The notes below the pieces were generated by a model. The model did no database searches and had not been told where the DNA came from. It saw only the letters and a list, made by a program, of their open reading frames with translations. 64,000 nucleotides of DNA, from NCBI GenBank assembly GCA_025980665.1, contig JAICXC010000002.1, forward strand, positions 26,057 through 90,056, in the 5' to 3' direction. Position 1 is the first letter of the stretch; every line of letters begins with the position of its first letter. The position numbers and the translations under genes are program-made. The stretch is from Bryobacteraceae bacterium. GTDB lineage: Bacteria > Acidobacteriota > Terriglobia > Bryobacterales > Bryobacteraceae. Positions 19,257 to 29,882 of this stretch are shown one piece after another.

Positions 19257-20777
19257 GTGAAGTTTGAGGCTCTCTACTACCAAGACCGCCTGAAGATCGT
19301 CAATCCAGAAGGCGACGTCGCCATTACGACGCTCTGGTCGAAAGTAGAATCCGCCTATCAAATCATGGAAGAAGCGGGCGTGGACCTGTCACCCGCAACC
19401 TCGCGCATCGGACCCATTGCCAACTTGTACGGAAATGGTCTTCCGCAGATGTTGCGGAACCTGTTGTGGAACCCGCATATCCGTTACATCGTGATTGTCG
19501 GCAAGAACCTTTCCGGGTCGCGCGAGTGGATCTTGAACTTCTTCGAGCATGGTCTGGAAGAAGTGGAATTTCTGGGCGCGAAGGCGTTTCGCATTCGCAA
19601 TACGACACGCACGATCGATGGCTGCGTACAGCCGCAGAATTTTTTGAATGCTCCTGGCTTTACCGTGCTCGGAGATGTGGGTGACCCGGCGACCAAAGCG
19701 GGATTGAAGTCTTTTTTCGACGGCCTCCCTCCGGCGGAGTCTTGCGATCTTGTGCGCGTTGAACCCCCGCCTATCCCAGAACCTGCGGTGACACGATTTC
19801 CAACCGAGCCGCGCAGCCACACTATCGTGCGCGACACACCAATGGAGGCGTGGTCGGAGATCATCTTCCGTTTGTTCCGCTTCGGCCATCGCAACATGGT
19901 GGCGAAGAAGAGCGGGCCCGAAGGCCGCGTCGAGCTGCAAAACATCAAGGCTATTATCGAGAACCCGTGCGAAGGGCCGGATGAAATTCTCCAGCAGTAT
20001 GGGTTCAGTCTCGCGAAGTTCCAGGGCTATCAGCAGCGCATCCTGGATCCGGAGAAGCCGCCGGATCTTGGCTATACGTATGGCAATCGACTGCGCGCGT
20101 ATTTTCGACGTCCTGATGGGACATTGATCGATTCCCTGGAAATCGCCGCGCGGAGGCTCAGAGAGAAACCCGAATCGCGGCACGCCTACATTGCGCTGTG
20201 GGACAACACTCGCGACCTGCCCGAAGGCACCGATACTCCCTGCTTCGTTTCCGCATTCTTCAGAAAATTCGACGGCAAGCTGACGCTGACTGCTACCTTT
20301 CGATCGCATAACGCCATGGAAGCCTGGCCGGAAAATGTCTACGGGCTGATCGCCATCCAGCGATTTGTCGCGGAGAAGGCCGGCATGGAGCCCGGCCCGC
20401 TCACCGTGTTCAGCCACTCCATCAGCATCGACGTTTCCTCACTCGAAAAAGCCCGCAAGATTGCCGCCAGCAAGGAGTCTGACGAGGTGTACGATCCGGC
20501 CACGGGCAAGCATGGACCGCGCATGGACCCAAACGGTGCCTTCACGACTACGTTTGACGCGGCCACGTGGGAACTGGTGGTCGAACATTCTTACAACGGA
20601 ATGAAGCTCAATGAATATCGCGGCAAAAGTGCGGAAGAAATCGAGCGGCAACTGGGACGGGATGTGGCGCTGTCGGAGATCTCGCACGCTCTGTACTTGG
20701 GGCGGGAAATCGCGCGCAAAGAGTTCGAGATGAAAGCCGCACGTTCCAAAGAAGGTCCACGCGCGAAATCAGAATGA
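19257..20777 (+). CDS. thymidylate synthase-fold protein with N-terminal MtrA-like domain
   Basis: C-terminal half carries TS-like DTPCFVSAFFRKFDGKLTLTATFRSHNAMEAWPENVYGL; N-terminal VAITTLWS...NPHIRYIVIVGKNLSGS resembles the MtrA cobamide-binding subunit. Confidence 0.75.
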   Translation: MKFEALYYQDRLKIVNPEGDVAITTLWSKVESAYQIMEEAGVDLSPATSRIGPIANLYGNGLPQMLRNLLWNPHIRYIVIVGKNLSGSREWILNFFEHGLEEVEFLGAKAFRIRNTTRTIDGCVQPQNFLNAPGFTVLGDVGDPATKAGLKSFFDGLPPAESCDLVRVEPPPIPEPAVTRFPTEPRSHTIVRDTPMEAWSEIIFRLFRFGHRNMVAKKSGPEGRVELQNIKAIIENPCEGPDEILQQYGFSLAKFQGYQQRILDPEKPPDLGYTYGNRLRAYFRRPDGTLIDSLEIAARRLREKPESRHAYIALWDNTRDLPEGTDTPCFVSAFFRKFDGKLTLTATFRSHNAMEAWPENVYGLIAIQRFVAEKAGMEPGPLTVFSHSISIDVSSLEKARKIAASKESDEVYDPATGKHGPRMDPNGAFTTTFDAATWELVVEHSYNGMKLNEYRGKSAEEIERQLGRDVALSEISHALYLGREIARKEFEMKAARSKEGPRAKSE

Positions 20778-21454
20778 TCGTCTTCTTCGACATCGGCTCG
20801 ACTCTGATCGACGGACCGCCGTTTGGCCCGGCGAGACGCCTCTCGGAAACACTTGGCCTCGGACCGGAGGCGGTGAAAGAATTGGAGCGCATCTTATTCC
20901 GTTCGCCCGCGAGCGATCCCCAGCAACTCGCGAATACCGTCGTAAATCGGTTGCGCGTCGATCGCAATAAGGCCTTGGAGGCTTGCACCGCGCTATGGAA
21001 TGCCCAACTTGAGGAAGCTTACGTGCTGCCCGGCGCGCGCGAGCTGATCGAGAAACTCAAATCCGCGGGAATTCCCAGAGCGTATCTTTCGAACATCTGG
21101 CCCCCGTTTTACGAACACTTTCAGCAGGAGTTCGCGGAAGAGGCTGAGAATCAACCGCAGTTTCTCTCCTTCCAGACGGGTCTACTGAAGCCCGATCCCG
21201 CGTTCTTCCAACTGGCCCTGCGCGCGGTGGAAGCTCGCGCGGAAGACGCGGTCATGGTGGGCGACACATACAAGAACGATATCCGCCCGGCGATCGAGCT
21301 GGGCATGCGCACCGTGTGGGTCCTGCATCGCCTCGAAAAAGAGAAGGCCGATTTGATCGACGTGATGAACGGCGACGCCCCGCCGCCCGACCTAACGCTC
21401 GCATCGATCGCCGATCTGGAACCGTCCAAACTACTAAGTCATGCAAATTATTAA
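20774..21454 (+). CDS. HAD-superfamily hydrolase
   Basis: FFDIGSTLIDGP, YLSNIWPPF, GLLKPDPAFFQLAL, VMVGDTYKNDIRPAIELGM; overlaps the upstream gene by 4 bp. Confidence 0.85.
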   Translation: MIVFFDIGSTLIDGPPFGPARRLSETLGLGPEAVKELERILFRSPASDPQQLANTVVNRLRVDRNKALEACTALWNAQLEEAYVLPGARELIEKLKSAGIPRAYLSNIWPPFYEHFQQEFAEEAENQPQFLSFQTGLLKPDPAFFQLALRAVEARAEDAVMVGDTYKNDIRPAIELGMRTVWVLHRLEKEKADLIDVMNGDAPPPDLTLASIADLEPSKLLSHANY

Positions 21455-22076
21455 GTACGACCTTCTGACCGAAGCCGACCTGTTGAGCCGCCTGAAATGC
21501 ACTCGGTTGCGCGGTTTCGACCGCGCCGAAGTCTACCGCGATGCGACGCTCGAAATCCTGGAAGCAGATCCTGCAACGCTCTCGCCGGCACAGCGCTACG
21601 TGCTGCAAGAAGGCGTGCAGGCAATCCTCGAAGTGGCGGACGCGTTCGAGCTTCTAGGTGTCGATATTTTCGGTTTAAGAGGCGCGCTGCTTTTCTGGCC
21701 CGAAGGAAGCGATCCCGAAAGCGATGCGCCCATCCCGTTTCTCCCGCCGGTAATTGAGGAATCGATAGAGCGCGACGGCACGAAGGTCCTGCTGATCAAC
21801 GATGGCATTCATCGCGTGTATGCCGCCCGCAAACGCGGCAAAAAGATCAACGTGGTGCTGGCCCGTAATGTCCCGCCGGAATATCCGTATTACGCGTATG
21901 CGCTGCCGCAAGGTTGGGCTCAGGTGGACGAACTACAGGAACTGCAGGAAGGCTACCAGAAGAAGGAATATCGCAATCCGGAGAATTACAAGGCGCTGTT
22001 CCGCGACTTCAATGAAATCTTTGAAGGCGTACAAAAACAGCGCCCGCGAAGTAATCCCGCCCACTTAAAGGCGTGA
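21441..22076 (+). CDS. ParB/sulfiredoxin-fold-like protein
   Basis: KVLLINDGIHRVYAARKRGKKINVV (DGxHRxxAA-type motif); overlaps the HAD gene by 14 bp. Confidence 0.6.
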   Translation: MQIIKYDLLTEADLLSRLKCTRLRGFDRAEVYRDATLEILEADPATLSPAQRYVLQEGVQAILEVADAFELLGVDIFGLRGALLFWPEGSDPESDAPIPFLPPVIEESIERDGTKVLLINDGIHRVYAARKRGKKINVVLARNVPPEYPYYAYALPQGWAQVDELQELQEGYQKKEYRNPENYKALFRDFNEIFEGVQKQRPRSNPAHLKA

Positions 22077-22084
22077 AACAGAGT

Positions 22085-22504
22085 TTATTGCTGCTTGCCG
22101 CCGTCTTCGGCCGATCCGCTGAAGACTCTCTTGCCGCTAGGCAGTGTGACGTTCCGGGCATTGCCTACATAGGCGCCCTCGGCGTTCACAGGATCTTTGG
22201 CGCGGATGCCCTCAACGGTGACCATATCACCCTCTTTCAGGGCTTCCTTGGTCCATCCGTTCCTTCGGAGCGAGTTCGGAGGGCCACCTTCGAACTGCCA
22301 CTTGGTGATCTTGCCACTTTCATCCTTCACGCTCAGATATACCCAGATGTGAGGATTCATCCAATCCAGTTTGGTGACGGTTCCGGTCACTGTCACCGGT
22401 TTGGTCGTGTCAAATTCGGCCGCGATCGAATGGTGCGCCAGCATCGGCACGGCAGCGGCAACCAACAGAGTCGCGGCAATCAGAACGCCTGTGTTCGCTT
22501 TCAT
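22085..22504 (-). CDS. secreted DUF6152-like protein
   Basis: Signal peptide; AHHSIAAEFDTTKPVTVTGTVTKLDWMNPHIWVYLSV. Confidence 0.75.
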   Translation of the reverse strand: MKANTGVLIAATLLVAAAVPMLAHHSIAAEFDTTKPVTVTGTVTKLDWMNPHIWVYLSVKDESGKITKWQFEGGPPNSLRRNGWTKEALKEGDMVTVEGIRAKDPVNAEGAYVGNARNVTLPSGKRVFSGSAEDGGKQQ

Positions 22505-22568
22505 AATAAAAAATACCTCCAAGACTTCGAACTAGAGTACTATCAATAGCTTGACCGTGTCAACGGGG

Positions 22569-22850
22569 TCATTTCCCCGCAACCTTAGGCGGAAAGGCCT
22601 TGGCCAGATAATCGACGATCTGGTCTCTTTCCTGTTGTGTAATGTCCGGATCTTCCTGCAGCATTTCCAACACTTTATCTTGCCACTCAGCCTTGGTGGC
22701 GCGTTTCGCAACCACGCGCTCCAACGTATGACAGGCCGTACAGACAGCCTCCACCAACTCTTTCCCGGGCCCCTCAGGTAGAGCCGGAGGGGGCGATTGA
22801 CCCACTCCCGTGGCGGCGAGAATGACCACTGCCAGCGATTTCAGGCCCAC
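22569..22850 (-). CDS. c-type cytochrome
   Basis: VEAVCTACHTLERV heme motif. Confidence 0.75.
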   Translation of the reverse strand: MGLKSLAVVILAATGVGQSPPPALPEGPGKELVEAVCTACHTLERVVAKRATKAEWQDKVLEMLQEDPDITQQERDQIVDYLAKAFPPKVAGK

Positions 22851-24304
22851 AGTTTCTGGATCAGGTTCCCACCGGTGACCGTCGGCCGTTCCGCGCGCCC
22901 GTTATGCATATAAGTGGTCTTCAGATGATCGAGACCCAATAGATAGAGGATTGAAGCATGGATATCCCACACGTGATGCGGTTCGTCCACCGCGCGCAGA
23001 CCGATTTCGTCAGTGGTACCGATGGTTTGGCCGCCCTTGACGCCGCCGCCCGCCATCCACATAGTGAAGCCCCAGGGATTGTGGTCGCGGCCGTACTTTT
23101 CGGGAGTCTGGCCGGCCGAGACTTGCGCGAACGGCGTGCGCCCAAATTCGCCGCCCCAAACGACCAGCGTGTCTTCCAACATGCCGCGCGCTTTCAGATC
23201 CGCCAACAAGCCGGCTACCGGTTTGTCCGAAGCCTTACACCACTTGGTGTGATTGTTGTTGACGTCCTGATGCGCGTCCCAGCCTGAGCCAGATCCACTA
23301 TAAACTTCAACAAATCGTACCCCGCGCTCGACCAAGCGGCGAGCCATCAGGCAATTCGCACCGTATACCGCGGTCTCTTTCTCATCCATGCCGTACAGTG
23401 CTTTTGTAGCGTCGCTTTCTTTGCTAAGGTCGACCGCTTCGGGAGCGGACGATTGCATCTGATACGCGAGCTCATACGAGCGCGTGCGCGCGTCGAGCTC
23501 GGTATCTTCCTGCTTGTTGCGCCCGTAGAGTTCGTTCAGCTTCTGCAACAGGTCGATTTTGCTGCGCTGCTGTTCGTCGGTGGTTCCCGCGGGCGGCTTC
23601 AGGTTGAGGATAGGCGTATCGCCTTGGCGGAAGAGCGTGCCTTGATACGTCGCCGGCAGGAAGCCCGAGCCGTAGTTCTGCACCGAGCCCAGGATTTCTT
23701 TATCGTCCTGCATGACTACGAACGTCGGCAGATTCCGCTGCGCGCTGCCCAGGCCGTAGGTCAGCCACGCTCCTAGCGAGGGACGACCCGCCAGGATCGA
23801 GCCAGTGTTCATCTGGCACACACCGCCGACGTGATTCACGGCGTCAGATTGGCATGATCGGATGACCGCGATATCGTCGACGTGTTCGGCAATGTGTGGG
23901 AGCCAGTCTGAGACCCACAGGCCGCTCTGCCCGTATTGCTTAAACGGCCGCCGCGAGGGAAAGAGTCCATCGCTGGGCTTGGCCCCTTGGGCAGTTAGAA
24001 GTGTTTCCGGATGAAATGACGGAGGCACTGGCTGTAACGCAAGTTTTTCAAGCAGCGGCTTAGGATCGAAAAGATCCACCTGGCTCGGCCCGCCTTCCAT
24101 GAAGCACCAGATCACGTTCTTGGCGCGTGGCGTTACCTGCGGCTTCTTGGGCGCCAGAGGATCGATACCCGCGGCGTAGCCATCCTCGGACATCATGGCG
24201 GCTAGTGCGATTCCGGCGAGTCCGCTACCGGCCTGCGTAAAGAACTCACGCCGGCTGGAGACGTTCCAGTGATGCTTCAGCTTCTTGAGAATCGGATCAG
24301 CCAT
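22841..24304 (-). CDS. DUF1501 domain-containing protein
   Basis: SRREFFTQAGSGLAGIALAAMM signal; VIWCFMEGGPSQVDLFDPKP, VVWGGEFGRTPFAQ, GRDHNPWGFTMWMAGGGVKGG. Confidence 0.92.
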   Translation of the reverse strand: MADPILKKLKHHWNVSSRREFFTQAGSGLAGIALAAMMSEDGYAAGIDPLAPKKPQVTPRAKNVIWCFMEGGPSQVDLFDPKPLLEKLALQPVPPSFHPETLLTAQGAKPSDGLFPSRRPFKQYGQSGLWVSDWLPHIAEHVDDIAVIRSCQSDAVNHVGGVCQMNTGSILAGRPSLGAWLTYGLGSAQRNLPTFVVMQDDKEILGSVQNYGSGFLPATYQGTLFRQGDTPILNLKPPAGTTDEQQRSKIDLLQKLNELYGRNKQEDTELDARTRSYELAYQMQSSAPEAVDLSKESDATKALYGMDEKETAVYGANCLMARRLVERGVRFVEVYSGSGSGWDAHQDVNNNHTKWCKASDKPVAGLLADLKARGMLEDTLVVWGGEFGRTPFAQVSAGQTPEKYGRDHNPWGFTMWMAGGGVKGGQTIGTTDEIGLRAVDEPHHVWDIHASILYLLGLDHLKTTYMHNGRAERPTVTGGNLIQKLWA

Positions 24305-24313
24305 GGCGTCCTC

Positions 24314-26619
24314 CTAATTTATGTACAGGAACTCGTTCGAATCCAGCAGCATTTGCGATAGATCGACCAATGCAGCTGCACGCGCCGGATCGATACCGGC
24401 GGGCATATTCGCGGGCATTGGCGGCTTGGCTTTCGCATCCGCAGCCAGGCGCTGCGTCATGATCGGAATCTGCTTCGCCAAGAAATCCGCCGCGATCTTC
24501 TGCTCTTCAGCGGAGGGCGAACGTCCGTAAGTCAACTTGAATGCCCGGTCGATCTGCGCATCCGGCGTCAGCCCGCTGTCATTCAACACGCGTCCGGCCA
24601 GCGATTGCGCCCATTGCAGGATTAGATCGTTATTCAGCAGATCCAGAGATTGCGAGGGCGTCACAGTGTTCTTGCGGAAATCGCAGCTCTCGAAAGTGTT
24701 GGCGGAATCGAACTCCTGCAGCATCGGGTAACGCAGATTGCGCCGCACGAAAATGTACACGCTGCGGCGATTGTTCTGCGCCGGGTCCTTCTCGGTCTTC
24801 CAGCCGCCCGCGGCAGCCGTCGCCGAAAGGTCGGAAAGCGTGCCGGCCGGGACAGGCGGGAACACGCCTGGGCCCCCCATCTTCGTGTTCAACAGGCCGC
24901 TGGTGAATAACATTGAATCGCGAATGGCTTCGGCTTCCAGACGGCGGCGTGGCCAGTGGGATAGCAGCTTGTTGTCGGGATCTTCCTCGGCAGCCTTCGG
25001 TTGCGGATCCGCCGATTGCTGATAGGTATTCGACAGCAGGATCTGGCGTTGGATTTTCTTGATGCTCCAGCCATTCTCGACGAACGTTGCACTTAGATAG
25101 TCCAGAAGTTCTGGATGTGACGGCGCGAGCCCATGCGGCCGAAGTCACCAGGCGTCGCGACAATGCCCTTGCCGAAGTTGTAGTGCCAGATGCGATTCAC
25201 CATCACTCGCGCGACCAGCGGATTCTTGGGATCGGTGAGCCATGCGGCCAGAGCCGTGCGACGGCCGGTGGAATTGGGAAGCGGGGTCACCTTTGCATCC
25301 GTGGGATCCAGGATCGAGAGGAAACCCGGTTGGACTTCGTCGCCCTTCATGTCGAAGTTGCCGCCCCGGAGCACATGTGTGGACGGCGCGACCGGGCCGA
25401 TATCGATCATGAACTGCCCTTGCGGCAGCGGCGGTGGCTTCAGGGAATCGAACGCCGCCAGTTGCTTTTTCAGATCGGCATAGCGAGCGGCGGATTCACC
25501 TTTGAGGCTGCGCAGGGTGCGGGCATCCGGCTCTTCGTCAAACGTGACCCGGGGCTCAGCTGTGTGGTACATCATCGCCTGGAACGGATCGCGCTTAGCA
25601 GGATCCATCATGATCGCGGCTTTCACCTCTTCTTCGAAGGTGTGGGCTCCGCTCTCGAGTTTGGCGGTGCGCAGCGGTTCCAGAATCTTGTTCATCTCGC
25701 TGCGGATGTCCTTGGTCTTTTCTTCCCACGCGGCTTTCTGCGCATCATACTTTTGGCGCTGGGCGGGATCCTTCAACGGCAGCGGACCGTCGCCAAAGCT
25801 GGTGTTGGCGAAGAACGCTTGCAACCGATAATAGTCCTTCTGCAGAATCGGATCGAACTTGTGATTGTGGCAGCGCGCGCAGCCGAATGTGAGGCCCAGG
25901 AAAGCCTCGCCAGTCGCGGTGGTCATGTCATCCAGCGTTTCCTGGCGGCGGGTGAACAGAGCCGCGGCATTGGTCTCGTCGATCCAGTGGCGATTGAAGC
26001 CCATCGCAACCAGCGCATCGGGATCGCCCGGATACAATTCGTCGCCCGCGATCTGCTCCTTGATGAACCGGTCGTAGGGTTTATCGGTATTGAAAGCATC
26101 GATCACATAATCGCGATAGCGCCAGATGTTGGGGCGTGTTTCGTCAGCCTTGAAGCCGTTGCTGTCGGCGTAGCGCGCGACGTCCAGCCAGTGGCGCGCC
26201 CAGCGCTCGCCATAGGCCGGCGACGCGAGCAGACGGTCCACCACTTTCTCCCAGGCATTGGGCGACTTGTCGCTCAAGAACTGTTGGATTTCTTCCTGCG
26301 TAGGCGGCAGCCCGGTCATGTCGATGGTCGCACGCCGCAGCAGCGTCAGCCGGTCGGCGGGCGGGTTGGGCTGGAGGCCGGCCTCTTCTAGTTTCGCCAG
26401 CACGAACGAATCGATGGGAGTCCTGACCCATTGCTGGTCCTTGACGGCGGGAACCGGTGTCTCTTTGACTTGCTGCAATGACCAAAAGCTGCGCTGGGAG
26501 GGCGTGAAGGTATCGGTTTCGGCAGTGTAGACGATGCCTGCCGTGAGGGCTAATCCAACAAGCGCGGTCGTGACCCGGTGTGTCACGAGACGTGTCACGG
26601 GGCGCATTGCGTGGCGCAT
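24314..26619 (-). pseudogene. DUF1549/DUF1553 (Planctomycete-type) protein gene interrupted by a -1 frameshift near 25121-25126 (real or sequencing error)
   Basis: ORF 25093-26619 ends VATPGDFGRMGSRRHIQNFWTI*; shifting one frame gives [37 protein letters not shown], continuing into ORF 24314-24913. Confidence 0.85.
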
Positions 26620-27020
26620 GAGGTCTCCTAATTTACCGGCCAGAAGTATATCACTTCGGTGCGTGCAAGTATATGAGGGATCTAGCCTTTCCCATGTTGC
26701 TGGCTTCGATCTGTGAAGCAGATAATCGCGCCGCATGTCAGGGCTACGAACATTCCAACGAAGGCGGCGGCATCCAAGGCAGTCAGTAGAAGGCCCTGGT
26801 TCGGCTGAAAGGGCGTAGGTCGACCGGAAAGCCAACTGTAGAGCGCGTCAACCAAACAACAAACCGTAACATCCGACTGCGAAGCGGGCCAGCCTTGGAC
26901 GATGTGGCGCGAGCCGAGGAATGGCTCGATAGAGTGCAACTAGCGCGAACGACCATATCAAGAGTCCCTTCCACCACATGGTATTGAACGTACCTTAAAA
27001 GGGCTCAGACGACATTAATC

Positions 27021-29765
27021 TTACGATGCCGTCAACACGCCTTTATCGATGCCGCCCGGAGCCTTTGGATCGACCACCGGCAGCAACAGTTCGAAGGAGA
27101 ACGTGGAACCTTGTCCGGGGATACTTTTCACGCCCAGATCGCCCCCCATCAGCGTCACTAATTCCTTGCTGATCGCGAGCCCCAGACCGGTACCACCGAA
27201 TCGACGGGTAATCGACGCGTCGGCCTGCGTGAACTTCTGAAACAGCTGCTGCTGTACTTCCTCGGAGATGCCGATGCCGGTATCTTCCACCTCAAACCGG
27301 ATACGAGCTTTCCCGGCGCCCGATTCAGGACAATGTACCGCTAGCGTGACTTTACCCTGCGATGTGAACTTCACCGCGTTGCCCGCCAGATTGAGCAGCA
27401 CCTGCCGAAGCCGGCCCTCGTCGCCCACCAGAACCCTGGGATTCAGGGGCGACCAGCGGAGGGCCAGCTCAATGCCCTTTTCCGCCGCCTGCGGCTTTAA
27501 CAGATCGATCACATTGGTCGCGATGGTTCCCAGGTCGAAGGGACGCGACTCAATCCCCATCCGTCCCGCTTCGAGTTTAGAGAAATCCAGAACGTCATTG
27601 AGGACACGTAATAGAGACTCGGCCGAACTATGGGCTGTGTCGGCGAACTCGCGCTGCTCCTCGTCCAAATCGCCGTCCATAAGCAGACTGATCATCCCCA
27701 GGACCCCGTTCATGGGCGTCCGGATTTCGTGGCTCATGTTCGCCAGGAATTCAGACTTGGACCGGTTGGCGGCATCAGCGGCGTGCAGGGCCTTGGCCAA
27801 GTCCCGCGTGCGCTCCTCCGCCAACGCCGAGGCGCGTTGTCCCGTGGATTGCAGGTTCACCACTAATCCCGCCAGGAGCAGCGACAAAAGCGCGGTACAT
27901 CCTGCGGCCCATGCCGATGGGGTTTTGCTCAGGTAGGGGAACTTCGGTGTGCGTGTCCAGCCGAGCTTCCAGGTACTTCCCGCCAGCTCCAACGTCGTGG
28001 TGCGCTCAAATTTCGGATCGCCTCCAGCGGTGTTGTCTGATGCGAACATCAGTTGGCCTGGCGTCGTGCCATTGTCATAGACCCGCAACTTGGCAAGATC
28101 CTGGACCTGATCCAGGGCGGATCGGAAGAACGCCTCGCCAGTGAACGCCAACGCGGTCCACCCGATAAATTCGCCGCGGTGTTCGGCAGCCGAGGGGTCC
28201 TCAAGGTAAACCGGCACGAACAGCATGAGACCGTTCATCGGATTCCGCCGCGCACGGAAGGCGATAGCTCTAGTCAAGCTGGCCATGCCCGTGTCGCGCG
28301 CCCGTTCCGCCGCGCCCCGGCGAAGAGGTTCCGTGGCGACGTCCACTCCCAGAATCATGGCGGCGAAGCGGGGCGGCTCGGCGTACGTTGTGATAAAGTG
28401 CTGCCCGTTCGGAGCCTGAGATTGCGGTGCGCCAAGCATGGGCCGTACCTGAAAATTGGGTGCGCCCTGACGGCGGCGCTGAGCGATAAAGCTTTCCAGT
28501 TGCGCTTCCGGGATCCACCGGATGAATTCGACGGCGGTTACTCCGGGATAGCGAGTGAGCAATCCCAGGCGATCTACATAGCTATGCCAATTCTTTGGAT
28601 CGGGACCACCCGAGGCGGCGATGAAACCAGCCGCGCCGCGCAGCACGTCCTCGTAGTTCGCCAGGCGGCCATGCATCTGGCTTTCTACCGCGCTCACCAC
28701 TTTGTCGAAACGAGCCTCGTCGTACTCCACTCGGTCCCGATCGAGTGAGGAGTACAGCAATCCGCTCAACATCCATCCCGCCACTAGGACCGTACCGGGC
28801 AGCAAAAGGCTGCCGGAGGACCGGAACGCACCCACGGCCAGGCCGGTCAGCGATACCGCGGCCAGAAACAAATTCAGGTTCTGAAGGTTTTCATGGACCG
28901 TGCCGCCCGCAAATACTCCCACGCCGATGTGCGTGGCCCAAACCGCTGCGGAGGCGATCGCCAGCGCGCTTAGGCGTGCGGCTGGAGGCCCTACCCACGC
29001 GGCTGAAAACAAGATCAAAAGGAACACGGAGAAAAGAAAGGAAGACGCGCCGGGGAGGAAGAAAACGAGGTAGCACACGGCTGCTACCGCGCCGCTGAGC
29101 AGGATGATCTTGAGAAGCCCTTCGCGATCGCAGAAGGGAACGCGGCCGGCGACGCATTTGCCAATCGCCAGCAAAACGGGCGTCAGGATGAGGATGCCAA
29201 GCGCATCTCCTATGAACCAGCGGCTGGAAACCAGCTGCCATTGACTGGCTTTGAAAGTGCCACCCAGAATCAGGATGATGGTGCCCACAACCGTCGACGC
29301 CAACGGGGAGAGGATTGCGGTTCCTGTAATGGCTGCGACTTCTTCGAAATGTCCCAGGGCTTTCCTTTTGGCAATCGTATGGAACAGCCACACGCCGATT
29401 AGCGGACGCAAGGAATTCGCGAAGGCCATTCCCACTGCCGGTGCCCACGCGACAGCTCTCCCCGAGATAGTCGTGATGTACGCAGCGAACAGAACAGGCC
29501 AGAAGCGAGGTCCGAACACCAGTAGCGCTACCAGGTCGAGTCCCGCGGCAGGCCACACAGGTGTCAGGGTAGCGCCGGAAAGCAAGGACCAGCCCAGCTG
29601 GGATAAGGCGAAATGCACGAAAAATAACGGAACCGCGACGGTGGCGTAGGGCAGGTTTCGAATGGCGGAGCCGCTAAAGAGTCCGCCTTCGTCATGCAGG
29701 ACGAGACGGACCAACGGGTTTCGCTCGCGGGCTGTTGAAGATTCGCTCTGAGGCGACGTGGCCAT
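27021..29765 (-). CDS. membrane sensor histidine kinase (MASE1-CHASE-HisKA-HATPase)
   Basis: N-terminal multi-TM, CHASE region, [48 protein letters not shown]. Confidence 0.92.
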   Translation of the reverse strand: MATSPQSESSTARERNPLVRLVLHDEGGLFSGSAIRNLPYATVAVPLFFVHFALSQLGWSLLSGATLTPVWPAAGLDLVALLVFGPRFWPVLFAAYITTISGRAVAWAPAVGMAFANSLRPLIGVWLFHTIAKRKALGHFEEVAAITGTAILSPLASTVVGTIILILGGTFKASQWQLVSSRWFIGDALGILILTPVLLAIGKCVAGRVPFCDREGLLKIILLSGAVAAVCYLVFFLPGASSFLFSVFLLILFSAAWVGPPAARLSALAIASAAVWATHIGVGVFAGGTVHENLQNLNLFLAAVSLTGLAVGAFRSSGSLLLPGTVLVAGWMLSGLLYSSLDRDRVEYDEARFDKVVSAVESQMHGRLANYEDVLRGAAGFIAASGGPDPKNWHSYVDRLGLLTRYPGVTAVEFIRWIPEAQLESFIAQRRRQGAPNFQVRPMLGAPQSQAPNGQHFITTYAEPPRFAAMILGVDVATEPLRRGAAERARDTGMASLTRAIAFRARRNPMNGLMLFVPVYLEDPSAAEHRGEFIGWTALAFTGEAFFRSALDQVQDLAKLRVYDNGTTPGQLMFASDNTAGGDPKFERTTTLELAGSTWKLGWTRTPKFPYLSKTPSAWAAGCTALLSLLLAGLVVNLQSTGQRASALAEERTRDLAKALHAADAANRSKSEFLANMSHEIRTPMNGVLGMISLLMDGDLDEEQREFADTAHSSAESLLRVLNDVLDFSKLEAGRMGIESRPFDLGTIATNVIDLLKPQAAEKGIELALRWSPLNPRVLVGDEGRLRQVLLNLAGNAVKFTSQGKVTLAVHCPESGAGKARIRFEVEDTGIGISEEVQQQLFQKFTQADASITRRFGGTGLGLAISKELVTLMGGDLGVKSIPGQGSTFSFELLLPVVDPKAPGGIDKGVLTAS

Positions 29766-29882
29766 TATTCAAACCTGCAATGGTCATAAATCGGCCGTCG
29801 ACTGCACGCAAACAATGAGTTATTGTGCTTACATACCTTTTTTGTTCGGTACCAAAGCTAAGAGCTTCGCCCTATGTCCTGC

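Noticed and set aside
19389-20417. 342-aa minus-strand ORF
   Set aside because: Antisense to the TS-like gene; composition typical of shadow ORFs (Arg/His/Gln-rich)
26682-26939. 85-aa minus-strand ORF with one hydrophobic stretch
   Set aside because: Unclear start and no recognisable family; cannot separate from chance ORF
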